Source: an uncultured Bacteroidales bacterium (GTDB lineage Bacteria; Bacteroidota; Bacteroidia; Bacteroidales; F082). From it: a stretch of DNA of 64,000 bases. The position numbers and the translations under genes are program-made. Position 1 is the first letter of the stretch. Each line of letters begins with the position of its first letter. Location of the stretch: the NCBI GenBank assembly GCA_905234455.1, contig CAJOIH010000009.1:21909-85908 (forward strand), written 5' to 3'. The notes below the pieces were generated by a model. That model was not told the origin of the DNA. It was given only the letters and a program-made list of their open reading frames with translations, and searched no databases. Positions 18,889 to 26,504 of the stretch are shown piece after piece.

Positions 18889-19500
18889 TTATTTCACTTC
18901 CGCCATTCCTGACACGGAATAAATCCTGCCGTTATTCAAACACTCGCATTGATAACGCGTGCGACGCTTCGGGCCTTTCTTGAATGTCATGCCATTGGGG
19001 AGCTGGAAGACCGAGCCTTCGGGGAGGTCTTCCACGGTGAGCGTGCCCGAATCCTTGATATCGTAACGTTTCATCACCTTGGCTAAATTGGTGTCGGCGG
19101 TGGAACTGGCTTTGATGTGCTTGAGATGCCGCTGCAAGGCCATGATGACGTCCTCGGGGAAGATGTCGCTGCGAAGGTAGGGGAGAAGTAGCTCCGCGAA
19201 AGTCTGCTTCCACTCCTCGCCGTGAGGCTCCAAACGGCGTCTCGGATAGTTTACGTATACCAGGTAGTGAGCGTATTCATGCACGAAGGTGACCAGCATC
19301 TGGTATGGATTGAGGTCGCCGTTCAAGGTGATGCAGCAAATCCCTTTCTCGCCCCGTGGCGCACGGAAATCGCCCAATTTGGAGTTCCGGGGCTTCTTGA
19401 ATTTCAGCTGGAAACGCGAATGGGTATAGGCTTCCGCCACCATCGGCACCGCCGCTGGGGGAAAATACCTTTGTAGGATCTGAAGCTCTTTTTCTGTCAT
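18889..19500 (-). CDS. SprT-like zinc metalloprotease family protein
   Basis: A 203-residue protein with the zinc-binding motif HEYAH (VTFVHEYAHYLVYV, about residue 72) typical of SprT/Spartan-like domains. Strands before it (GICCITLNGDLNPYQ) and a third histidine downstream (LEPHGEEWKQTF) fit the fold. No zinc-ribbon cysteines are conserved at the C terminus. SprT relatives act on DNA-protein crosslinks, and the helicase gene immediately downstream (38-bp gap) is a DNA repair protein, but the role here is inferred. The start lies only 4 nt from a -7 box. Confidence 0.8.
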   Translation of the reverse strand: MTEKELQILQRYFPPAAVPMVAEAYTHSRFQLKFKKPRNSKLGDFRAPRGEKGICCITLNGDLNPYQMLVTFVHEYAHYLVYVNYPRRRLEPHGEEWKQTFAELLLPYLRSDIFPEDVIMALQRHLKHIKASSTADTNLAKVMKRYDIKDSGTLTVEDLPEGSVFQLPNGMTFKKGPKRRTRYQCECLNNGRIYSVSGMAEVK

Positions 19501-19504
19501 ACTG

Positions 19505-19512
19505 CAAAAATA
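19505..19512 (-). promoter_or_regulatory. -7 box of the SprT-like gene
   Basis: TATTTTTG on the minus strand, only 4 nt before the ATG, so the transcript is probably leaderless or nearly so. Confidence 0.65.
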
Positions 19513-19553
19513 AACATCTCTAAATTCATAATTCTAAATTCTTAATAATTTCT

Positions 19554-19561
19554 TACTTTTG
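19554..19561 (+). promoter_or_regulatory. -7 box of the CobW-family gene
   Basis: TACTTTTG, 24 bp before the ATG at 19586. Divergent to the SprT-like promoter. Confidence 0.7.
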
Positions 19562-19585
19562 CACTCCAATTTTAAAACGAATACT

Positions 19586-20830
19586 ATGGCAGTCCCTCAA
19601 ATACCCACCCTGCTGCTCACGGGATACCTCGGCAGCGGCAAGACCACGCTGGTCAACAAAATCCTCAACAACCGCAAAGGTATTAAATTCGCCGTCATCG
19701 TCAACGACATCGGTGAGGTCAACATCGACGCCGACCTCATCGAGAAAGGCGGCATCGTCGGCCAAGGTGATGACAGCCTGATGGCCCTCCAGAACGGCTG
19801 CATCTGCTGCACCCTGAAGATGGATCTGGTGAAGCAGCTGAGCGAGATTACCTCCATGCGCCGTTTCGACTACATCGTCATCGAGGCCAGCGGCATCTGC
19901 GAGCCGGAGCCTATTGCCCAGACTATCTGCACCTATCCCCGCATGGGCTATGATTACTACAAGAACGGTCTGGCCCGTCTGGACTGCATCGTCACAGTGG
20001 TCGACGCCCTGCGCCTGCAAGATGAGTTTGCCTGTGGCGATAACCTGGTGGGCAAGACCTTGAAGGAGGACGACCTCGAGAGCCTCGTCATCCAACAAAT
20101 CGAATTTTGCAATGTCATCCTTTTGAACAAAGCCTCCGAGGTGTCCGATTCAGAGCGTGGCCGCATCAAGCAAATCATCCGTGCCTTGCAGCCGAAAGCT
20201 GAGATCATCGAGTGCGACTACTGCGACATCGACTTCGACAAGATCTTGAATACCCGCATGTTCGACTTCGATGAGGTGGCTACCTCCGCCACATGGATCC
20301 AGAAGGTGGAAGGCCACGATGAGGATGAAGACCACGATGAAGACGACGATGATGACCACGACCACGAAGAGCAGCATCATCACCATCATGATGACGACCA
20401 TGACGACCATGAAGGAGGCCATCATCACCACCATCATGACCATGAAGGGGGAGAAGTTGAAGAATATGGTATCGGGACCTTTGTGTATTTCCGTAGGGAG
20501 CCCTTTAATTTGGCTCGTTTCGATGAATTTGTGGCTCGCAAACTACCACGTAACGTGATTCGCGTGAAAGGCATCTGCTGGTTCAAGAACGAAGACGAGG
20601 TGTGCTACATCTTCGAGCAGGCGGGCAAACAGGTGCAGCTTCGCAATGCTGGTGCTTGGTTCGCCACGATGCCCAAGCCGGAGCTTCGCGAGATGATGGA
20701 ACAGGACGAAGGGCTGCGTCGCGACTGGGATGAGAAATACGGCGACCGCATGCAGAAACTGGTCTTCATCGGTCAGCATATGGACCGGAAAGCCATTGAG
20801 AAGGCTTTGGACGAGTGCTTGACAGTATAA
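19586..20830 (+). CDS. CobW/COG0523 family GTPase with histidine-rich metal-binding loop
   Basis: A 414-residue P-loop GTPase of the G3E family, which delivers metals (often zinc) to client proteins. Walker A is GYLGSGKTTLVNKIL, and the family hallmark GCICC follows (QNGCICCTLKMD, about residue 70). VLLNKASEVSD serves as the guanine-recognition region. Between the GTPase and C-terminal domains, roughly residues 243-290, there is an extraordinary His/Asp/Glu-rich loop, about 45 residues long and almost wholly H, D and E. The C-terminal CobW_C domain (GTFVYFRREPFNLARFDEF) is intact. Start chosen at MAVPQIPTLLLTGY, since the upstream frame lies in the promoter. No cobalamin synthesis genes are adjacent, so a zinc or other metallochaperone is likelier than a B12 role. 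Confidence 0.9.
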   Translation: MAVPQIPTLLLTGYLGSGKTTLVNKILNNRKGIKFAVIVNDIGEVNIDADLIEKGGIVGQGDDSLMALQNGCICCTLKMDLVKQLSEITSMRRFDYIVIEASGICEPEPIAQTICTYPRMGYDYYKNGLARLDCIVTVVDALRLQDEFACGDNLVGKTLKEDDLESLVIQQIEFCNVILLNKASEVSDSERGRIKQIIRALQPKAEIIECDYCDIDFDKILNTRMFDFDEVATSATWIQKVEGHDEDEDHDEDDDDDHDHEEQHHHHHDDDHDDHEGGHHHHHHDHEGGEVEEYGIGTFVYFRREPFNLARFDEFVARKLPRNVIRVKGICWFKNEDEVCYIFEQAGKQVQLRNAGAWFATMPKPELREMMEQDEGLRRDWDEKYGDRMQKLVFIGQHMDRKAIEKALDECLTV

Positions 20831-20833
20831 AGC

Positions 20834-21844
20834 TTATTGCTTGATGAATTTGCGGGAAGAGACGCCTTGTGCTGAGACGGTCCTCTCAATGTAAACGCCT
20901 GGTTTCAGACGAGTCGGGTCGACCTTCTTGCCTGTAAGGTCGAACACTTCCACCTGTTGGGCGTTATCTTCATTTTCGTATTCGGCTACTCCGTCAGGGT
21001 CGTCAACGGTAACCCAAAGCGTTATCATTCGCGTGAGGCAGTCGCAACTCACGGTGAACATGATATCCATCCAGCAACGGGTGCCTTGGTTGAGATTCTG
21101 CGTGAGCGTTGCCGTGCAGGTGCAGTGAACGGTTTGGTTGGGTACGGTAGGGAAAGTGGTGCCTGCAAGGCCATCCACAGTGAAGTGGATGTTATCGAAA
21201 TACTCGGTATAAGGCGTCATGGTCACGGTCAAGTCCTCGTAGCCGGTGTTGGCGACGTCGTACTCAAGGGTGATCTCAGTGCCGGCCAACAGCACGGTAT
21301 CCCACTCCATGGGGGTGACATCGAGGTCGTACCTGGCCACCATGTCGATGTTGATGTCATCGATGGAGAGGTGATAAGCTCCGCTGGAAGCGATGGCGTG
21401 GATGCCCAGATACCGATAATCCTCATTAATGGTCTCCACGTATTCTCTAAACTCCTCGTAATTCCCGCTATGGACAGTGGCGGTGAAGAGCAGTTGTGAC
21501 ATCTGTTCGGCAGAGGGTCCGCTGCCAGCCCATAGCTCCACTTCGTAGGTGCCGTCGGAGATGGCCCAATAGGAGTAATGGTAACGGATCTGCGAACTCA
21601 TGAAGGTCTCAATGAACATCCATGAGTCATCGGTGGTGGTGAAGGCATACCAATCGCCCGTATGTGCCGTGCGGTTGTGGTCTTTGTCAAGATAGCCGCA
21701 AAGCCACGACTGATCGTCGCAGTTCCATCCGATGGGCACGGTCAGGTCATGGTTGGCGTATTCGAAGCTTTCCCAGAAGACGCTTGTGGCAAAGGAGACC
21801 GAAGTTACCAGGCAAGCCAACAGCGTGAGTATCGTTTTTCTCAT
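20834..21844 (-). CDS. Secreted protein with cleaved-adhesin type domain and T9SS-like C terminus
   Basis: A 336-residue exported protein with a signal peptide (MRKTILTLLACLVTSVSFA). Residues 20-175 (WESFEYANHDLTVPIGW, YHLSIDDINIDM) match the cleaved-adhesin / choice-of-anchor J jelly-roll pattern found in gingipain adhesins. A beta-sandwich of about 120 residues follows. The last 45 residues (VEVFDLTGKKVDPTRLKPGVY to SRKFIKQ) look like a T9SS type A sorting domain, although the usual YPNP motif at its start is missing. No enzyme motif is visible. Probably a surface adhesin or carbohydrate-binding protein. Confidence 0.75.
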   Translation of the reverse strand: MRKTILTLLACLVTSVSFATSVFWESFEYANHDLTVPIGWNCDDQSWLCGYLDKDHNRTAHTGDWYAFTTTDDSWMFIETFMSSQIRYHYSYWAISDGTYEVELWAGSGPSAEQMSQLLFTATVHSGNYEEFREYVETINEDYRYLGIHAIASSGAYHLSIDDINIDMVARYDLDVTPMEWDTVLLAGTEITLEYDVANTGYEDLTVTMTPYTEYFDNIHFTVDGLAGTTFPTVPNQTVHCTCTATLTQNLNQGTRCWMDIMFTVSCDCLTRMITLWVTVDDPDGVAEYENEDNAQQVEVFDLTGKKVDPTRLKPGVYIERTVSAQGVSSRKFIKQ

Positions 21845-21864
21845 TTTTTCTATGGTTTAGAATG

Positions 21865-21872
21865 CAAAGATA
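21865..21872 (-). promoter_or_regulatory. -7 box of the secreted adhesin-like gene
   Basis: TATCTTTG on the minus strand, 20 bp before the ATG at 21844, in the 35-bp gap after the thioesterase gene. Confidence 0.65.
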
Positions 21873-21879
21873 GTAATAA

Positions 21880-22638
21880 TTATGAGACAAATTGGATTTT
21901 AGTGCGACAAACCTCGGTGTCTTCTTTGGTGTGTTGATCCGTTTTCACCAATCGGATGCAATAGGTCTGTTCGCCGGTTTGTTCTCGGTAGAAATGCAGT
22001 TTGTCGCCTTGGTGAGTTTCCGCCACGTAGGCGATGTCGAAGCGCTTGATGTGATGCTCCTTGTACCACGGGATATCCCACAAATCGATCACGTGCTCGA
22101 TGTATTTGATGGAGTTGACGTGTCCGTTGATGTCGATGTCGTGGTAATAGATGTCGATGCTGCGGACGAGTTCGGCATTGGGGCTCATCTTCACGCGGTC
22201 GCCTTTCTCGATGGGGCAGGGCTTGTCGGTCACGATGAAGTCGTTGATGGCCCCGTTGTCGATGGCGAAGATGTCGGTCATCTGTCGCGTCTCGGTGTCG
22301 ATCATTGCCCATACCGACCGTCCGTAGCCGTACACCTTGCCGTCGTCGCTTGTGATCGCAAAGTTACGCTGGGTGAAGTACTTCATGGCCCCTTCGATCC
22401 ATGTCTCCACGTTGAAGTGTTCTAGTTGCTGGGGCATGTCTTCCATCTCGATGGCCAGTCTTGACAGGACCCAGGCGCGGTGGATGCCCAACAGGTGTTT
22501 CATGCCGAAGCCTCTGCCTGTGGCGTGGAAGTCGGCGGCGTTGAGCAGGTCGTTGCCGAGGTGTCCCAGGCACAGGTGTCCCGAGAAGTCGCAGTGGAAC
22601 GGCTCGGCGGTGAATTCGTATTTTCCTATCTTATCCAT
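21880..22638 (-). CDS. Acyl-ACP thioesterase
   Basis: A 252-residue double hot-dog enzyme that releases fatty acids from acyl carrier protein. The start MDKIGKYEFTAEPFHCDFSG at 22638 overlaps the end of hydE by 8 bp, which suggests translational coupling and rules out longer versions. First hot-dog about 1-130 with the GRGFGMKHLLGIHRAWVLSR helix; second about 145-252 with the active-site strand DIDINGHVNSIKYIEH, which holds the Asn and His of the family. Coupling to a hydrogenase maturase gene is odd and probably reflects operon packing. Confidence 0.88.
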   Translation of the reverse strand: MDKIGKYEFTAEPFHCDFSGHLCLGHLGNDLLNAADFHATGRGFGMKHLLGIHRAWVLSRLAIEMEDMPQQLEHFNVETWIEGAMKYFTQRNFAITSDDGKVYGYGRSVWAMIDTETRQMTDIFAIDNGAINDFIVTDKPCPIEKGDRVKMSPNAELVRSIDIYYHDIDINGHVNSIKYIEHVIDLWDIPWYKEHHIKRFDIAYVAETHQGDKLHFYREQTGEQTYCIRLVKTDQHTKEDTEVCRTKIQFVS

Positions 22639-23710
22639 GTTTCTTGCGGAAAGCGAGGGAATCTCCCCATTCGTTATACAGTACTTTATGTCCGATGGCG
22701 GCCAGTCGTATATCGAGACAGCTGTGGCATTCGTCGGGTTTGTCATTGACGCAGGCCTTGTCGGGATAGATGAGGTAGTTCTCGCGGAACTCATTGGGCG
22801 TGAGGTTGGGCATGATGACGTTGGCGCCTGCCAGGATGGCTTTTTCGCGACCTTGCGGGTCGACGGTCTGGTTGGCGGTGGCGGCCACCATATTAATCTC
22901 CGGCATCATGATTCTAAGGACGGCGATCATCTTCAAGGTCAGCTCCATGCGTTTCTCTGCCGATGGAATCTGGTCGCGGTACTGCCACAGCGGCGTGTCG
23001 GGGTGGGGGATGAAGGGTCCCATGCCTACCATGGCTACGTCTCTTTGCTTGAAGAACAATAAGTCATCCGCAAGATCATCGAGGGTCTGGAAGGGGAGAC
23101 CCACCATCACGCCGGTGCCTGTCTGGTAGCCGATCTTCAACAGGCTGTCAATGCAGCTAAGCCGTTGCTGGAAGTCGTGTTTTTCGTCGTGTGGGTGAAT
23201 CTTATAATAAAGGTCTTCGTTCGAAGCCTCGATGCGGAGAAGATAACGGTGCGCACCCGCCTCAAACCAGCGGCGATAAGTCTCTTCGGTCTGTTCGCCT
23301 AACGACAAGGTGATGCCCAGACTGCCATTGTCGATCTTCTTGATTTCTTTCACCAGAGATGTGATCTTATCCACAAAGGCTTGATCACTCCGTTCGCCGC
23401 TTTGCAGGGCCACCGAGCCGTAGCCCAATTCGTGCGCCAGTCGAGCGCATGCCATGACCTCTTCGTCGCTGAGCGTGTAGCGTTCCACCTTCAGGTTCTT
23501 GCAACGCACCCCGCAATACAGGCAGTATTTCGTGCAGATGTTGCTGTATTCGATTAATCCTCTTAAATGAACGTAATTGTCCAAATGCTCCAGCTTCACT
23601 TGCAGGGCGCGGTCGAAGAGCAACTTCTTGTCTTCGCCTTCAGCGGCTAAGAGGAGTTTGATTTCCTCATGAGTGAGGTTGTTTTTATGTAGGACTTCTG
23701 TGATGGTCAT
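22631..23710 (-). CDS. hydE: [FeFe] hydrogenase H-cluster radical SAM maturase HydE
   Basis: A 359-residue radical SAM enzyme that helps build the dithiolate-bridged H-cluster of [FeFe] hydrogenase. The cluster motif is CTKYCLYCGVR (CxxxCxxC). Other landmarks are HLRGLIEYSNICTKYC, GYGSVALQSGE, and LGITLSLGEQ, as in HydE rather than BioB. The start at 23710 (MTITEVLHKNNL) is preferred because the -7 box lies between it and an upstream GTG. HydF, HydG and the hydrogenase itself are not in the window, so hydE stands apart from its partners. Confidence 0.92.
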   Translation of the reverse strand: MTITEVLHKNNLTHEEIKLLLAAEGEDKKLLFDRALQVKLEHLDNYVHLRGLIEYSNICTKYCLYCGVRCKNLKVERYTLSDEEVMACARLAHELGYGSVALQSGERSDQAFVDKITSLVKEIKKIDNGSLGITLSLGEQTEETYRRWFEAGAHRYLLRIEASNEDLYYKIHPHDEKHDFQQRLSCIDSLLKIGYQTGTGVMVGLPFQTLDDLADDLLFFKQRDVAMVGMGPFIPHPDTPLWQYRDQIPSAEKRMELTLKMIAVLRIMMPEINMVAATANQTVDPQGREKAILAGANVIMPNLTPNEFRENYLIYPDKACVNDKPDECHSCLDIRLAAIGHKVLYNEWGDSLAFRKKHG

Positions 23711-23730
23711 GTGTGGGCTTAAATCGGGTA

Positions 23731-23738
23731 CAAAAATA
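23731..23738 (-). promoter_or_regulatory. -7 box of hydE
   Basis: TATTTTTG on the minus strand, 20 bp before the hydE ATG. Confidence 0.65.
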
Positions 23739-23783
23739 AGATATTTCACGAATGAGGTAATGCGTGAAATGGAAGAATTATTG

Positions 23784-24233
23784 TTACACCTCCATTAGTT
23801 CTCTTCCCAAGCTATGTAACGTATCCTTAATCTGCTGGAGCCTTTCGGGACTGGGTTTCTTGATCCCATAGATATATTTTGAGAGTAGACTCTTGTTGAT
23901 TCCCATTTGTCGGGCGATTTCAGAAACGTTGAGTTGGGGAAATCGGATGAAAATGGCAGCAACTTCGTTTTGCCCATCAGGCTCTTGGGTAATAAAAAAG
24001 CTGGAGATGTGAATGTCTTCATCTAATGCTTTCCAACGCAATGCAGTTCCATGGTGCGTGATGATGAACGCGTTTCGTTTTTCTTCCGAAGCTTCTTTCA
24101 GTACAGGAAAAGCCTCCAAAGGACGACTATAAACACTGTCGTTGCTCGACAGCATATAGATCCTTTCGTTTTCAAACCAGACTCTTTTGATGGTTACTGC
24201 TTCGTCTGGCGTTAGTCGTAATACTGGTTCCAT
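23784..24233 (-). CDS. DUF2442 protein with C-terminal helix-turn-helix
   Basis: A 149-residue protein. Residues about 8-80 (LTPDEAVTIKRVWFENERIY, SRPLEAFPVLKEAS) match DUF2442. The C-terminal part carries a helix-turn-helix (NVSEIARQMGINKSLLSKYI, about residues 101-120, followed by GIKKPSPERL) of the XRE type. It overlaps the upstream DUF4160 gene by 22 bp. The pair looks like a small autoregulated module, with this protein as the DNA-binding partner. Function is unknown; a toxin-antitoxin role is possible but not shown. Confidence 0.8.
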   Translation of the reverse strand: MEPVLRLTPDEAVTIKRVWFENERIYMLSSNDSVYSRPLEAFPVLKEASEEKRNAFIITHHGTALRWKALDEDIHISSFFITQEPDGQNEVAAIFIRFPQLNVSEIARQMGINKSLLSKYIYGIKKPSPERLQQIKDTLHSLGRELMEV

Positions 24234-24445
24234 GTCTCGACAATTTCTGCCTTGTACATCTTGACGAGTTTTAATGCTCTCTTCACATCTTGTTCTTTGA
24301 GACCATGGTTGTAAACCAATTTAACTTCTGGTTCGACGGCAATTTTGGCTTCCTCGTCATCCCTTTCCACATGAACGTGAATGGGAGGATGGTCATCAGA
24401 ATAAAAGAAGAATCGGAGACCGAATAACTCGAATACAGTAGGCAT
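24212..24445 (-). CDS. DUF4160 family small protein
   Basis: A 77-residue protein with the DUF4160 signature: MPTVFELFGLRFFFYSDDHP at the start, then IHVHVERDDEEAKI and MYKAEIVETWNQYYD. Start at 24445 is chosen because it matches the family N terminus and is preceded by a promoter. It is the first gene of a two-gene operon with the DUF2442-HTH protein. DUF4160 and DUF2442 genes are known to occur side by side, but no activity is established to my knowledge. Confidence 0.85.
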   Translation of the reverse strand: MPTVFELFGLRFFFYSDDHPPIHVHVERDDEEAKIAVEPEVKLVYNHGLKEQDVKRALKLVKMYKAEIVETWNQYYD

Positions 24446-24466
24446 ATAGATTTTGTTTTTACGCTG

Positions 24467-24492
24467 CAAAGATAGGGATAAATTTTTATCCC
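24467..24492 (-). promoter_or_regulatory. Promoter with embedded perfect palindrome for the DUF4160/DUF2442-HTH pair
   Basis: The -7 box TATCTTTG (24467-24474) is directly preceded by GGGATAAATTTTTATCCC (24475-24492), an 18-bp perfect palindrome that fills the spacer between -7 and -33. This is where a repressor would block RNA polymerase, and the operon encodes an HTH protein. Confidence 0.65.
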
Positions 24493-24561
24493 CGCAACAC
24501 TTTTCTGCTATTTTATTTCTCCCATTTGGTTGAAAAGGGAATCATATATCTTTATTTTATC

Positions 24562-24569
24562 TATCTTTG
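24562..24569 (+). promoter_or_regulatory. -7 box of the etfBA-acyl-CoA dehydrogenase operon
   Basis: TATCTTTG, 32 bp before the etfB ATG at 24602. Confidence 0.65.
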
Positions 24570-24601
24570 CCGACGATTTTGAAAACGAGTATTTTTATTT
24601 T

Positions 24602-25477
24602 ATGACAAAAGCATTGAAAATCGTGGTGCTTGCCAAGCAAGTGCCCGATACGAGAAATGTGGGTAAGGACGCCATGACGCCCGAGGGGACTGTGAACCGC
24701 GCCGCCTTGCCCGCCATCTTCAATCCTGAAGATCTGAACGCCCTTGAACAGGCCCTGCGCCTCAAGGAACAAAACCCCGGCAGCACCGTCGGCGTGCTCA
24801 CCATGGGCCCGCCCCGCGCCGGTGAGATCATCCGCCAAGGCCTCTTTCGTGGAGCCGACACGGGCTGGCTGCTCACCGACAGACTGTTCGCCGGTGCCGA
24901 TACCTTAGCCACCTCATACGCCCTCGCCACTGCCATCAAGAAGATCGGCGACGTGGATATCGTCATCGGCGGCCGTCAGGCCATCGACGGCGATACCGCC
25001 CAGGTGGGTCCCCAGGTGGCACAGAAACTGGGCCTCAACCAGGTGACCTACGCCGAGGAAATCCTTAAGATAGAGAATGATGTTGCTACCATTAAACGTC
25101 ATATTGATGGTGGCGTGGAGACCGTGGAAGTGCCGCTGCCTTGTGTCATCACGGTCAATGGTAGCGCGGCCCCCTGCCGTCCTTGCAACGCCAAGTTGGT
25201 GATGAAGTATAAGTATGCCTCTTGCCCGCTGGAGCGTCAGCCCGAGGATCCTCGCGCCGACCTCTATGCCCAACGCGACTACCTCAACCTTAACCAGTGG
25301 AGTGTGGCCGACGTGGATGGCGACCCCAACCAGTGCGGCCTCTCAGGTAGCCCCACCAAGGTGAAAACCGTGCAGAACATCGTCTTCCAGGCCAAGGAGA
25401 GCAAGACCCTCACCGCCAGCGACGCCGATGTGGAAGGATTGATCAAAGAATTGTTGGACGAAAAGATTATCGGATAA
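24602..25477 (+). CDS. etfB: Electron transfer flavoprotein beta subunit
   Basis: A 291-residue ETF subunit (FixA family) that, with EtfA, carries electrons from acyl-CoA dehydrogenases. The start MTKALKIVVLAKQVPDTRNV is the conserved N terminus. Further landmarks are NPEDLNALEQALRLKE, ADTLATSYALATAIKKIG and GGRQAIDGDTAQVGPQVAQ. It is the first gene of a tight operon (2-bp gaps) with etfA and an acyl-CoA dehydrogenase, so the three form one electron-transfer unit. Confidence 0.96.
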   Translation: MTKALKIVVLAKQVPDTRNVGKDAMTPEGTVNRAALPAIFNPEDLNALEQALRLKEQNPGSTVGVLTMGPPRAGEIIRQGLFRGADTGWLLTDRLFAGADTLATSYALATAIKKIGDVDIVIGGRQAIDGDTAQVGPQVAQKLGLNQVTYAEEILKIENDVATIKRHIDGGVETVEVPLPCVITVNGSAAPCRPCNAKLVMKYKYASCPLERQPEDPRADLYAQRDYLNLNQWSVADVDGDPNQCGLSGSPTKVKTVQNIVFQAKESKTLTASDADVEGLIKELLDEKIIG

Positions 25478-25479
25478 CC

Positions 25480-26502
25480 ATGAACAACGTATTCGTATAC
25501 ATCGAGACCGAAGGCACCCAAGTGGCCGAAGTCTCTCAGGAGTTGCTCACCAAAGGGCGTAAACTGGCCGACCAGCTGGGCGTGGAACTGCACGCCGTGG
25601 TGGCTGGCACGGGCATCAAGGGCAAGGTGGAAGACCAGATCCTGCCTTACGGCGTGGACAAACTCTTCGCTTTCGACGGCGAAGGCCTGTTCCCCTACAC
25701 CTCTGCTCCGCATACCGATATCCTTGTCAACCTCTTCAAGGAGGAACAGCCGCAAATCTGCCTGATGGGCGCCACCGTCATCGGCCGCGACCTCGGCCCG
25801 CGCGTCAGTTCTTCATTGACCAGCGGCCTCACCGCCGACTGCACCCAACTTGAGATCGGTGACTTCGACGACATCAAGACAAAGAAGCACTACGACAACC
25901 TGCTGTATCAGATTCGTCCCGCTTTCGGTGGTAACATTGTGGCGACTATCGTCAACCCCGATCACCGACCGCAGATGGCTACTGTCCGCTCGGGTGTGAT
26001 GCAGAAGGCTGTTTATGAAGGCAAGGCCAAGAACGAAGTGGTCTATCCTGAAGTGAGCAAATATGTCTCACCCGAGGCTTACGTTGTAAAGGTCCTCGAC
26101 CACCATGTGGAGGCCGCCAAACACAACCTGAAAGGCTCGCCCATCGTCGTGGCCGGCGGTTACGGCATGGGCTCGAAGGAAGGCTTCGACATGCTGTTTG
26201 AACTCGCCAAGGTGCTTCACGGCGAAGTCGGTGCTTCGCGTGCCGCCGTCGATGCAGGCTTCTGCGACAGCGACCGCCAAATCGGTCAGACCGGCGTCAC
26301 CGTGCACCCCAAGGTGTATATCGCCTGCGGCATCAGCGGACAGATTCAGCACATCGCCGGTATGCAGGACTCCAAGATCATCATCTCGGTGAACAGCGAT
26401 CCCGATGCTCCGATTAACAAGATTGCCGATTACGTCATCGTTGGCACCGTAGAAGAAGTCGTTCCCAAACTCATCAAGTATTACAAGCAAAACTCGAAAT
26501 AA
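25480..26502 (+). CDS. etfA: Electron transfer flavoprotein alpha subunit
   Basis: A 340-residue ETF subunit (FixB family) with the FAD-binding C-terminal domain: GGYGMGSKEGFDMLFELAKV, ASRAAVDAGFCDSDRQIGQTG (split here), VHPKVYIACGISGQIQHIAG and ISVNSDPDAPINKIADYVIVG. These are the standard FAD-contact regions. It lies 2 bp after etfB and 2 bp before the acyl-CoA dehydrogenase. No N-terminal ferredoxin domain is present. Confidence 0.97.
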   Translation: MNNVFVYIETEGTQVAEVSQELLTKGRKLADQLGVELHAVVAGTGIKGKVEDQILPYGVDKLFAFDGEGLFPYTSAPHTDILVNLFKEEQPQICLMGATVIGRDLGPRVSSSLTSGLTADCTQLEIGDFDDIKTKKHYDNLLYQIRPAFGGNIVATIVNPDHRPQMATVRSGVMQKAVYEGKAKNEVVYPEVSKYVSPEAYVVKVLDHHVEAAKHNLKGSPIVVAGGYGMGSKEGFDMLFELAKVLHGEVGASRAAVDAGFCDSDRQIGQTGVTVHPKVYIACGISGQIQHIAGMQDSKIIISVNSDPDAPINKIADYVIVGTVEEVVPKLIKYYKQNSK

Positions 26503-26504
26503 TC

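Noticed and set aside
20318..20450. Simple-sequence CAT/GAC tract as a contingency locus
   Set aside because: It encodes the His/Asp loop of the CobW protein with mixed codons; no pure repeat long enough for slippage is seen.
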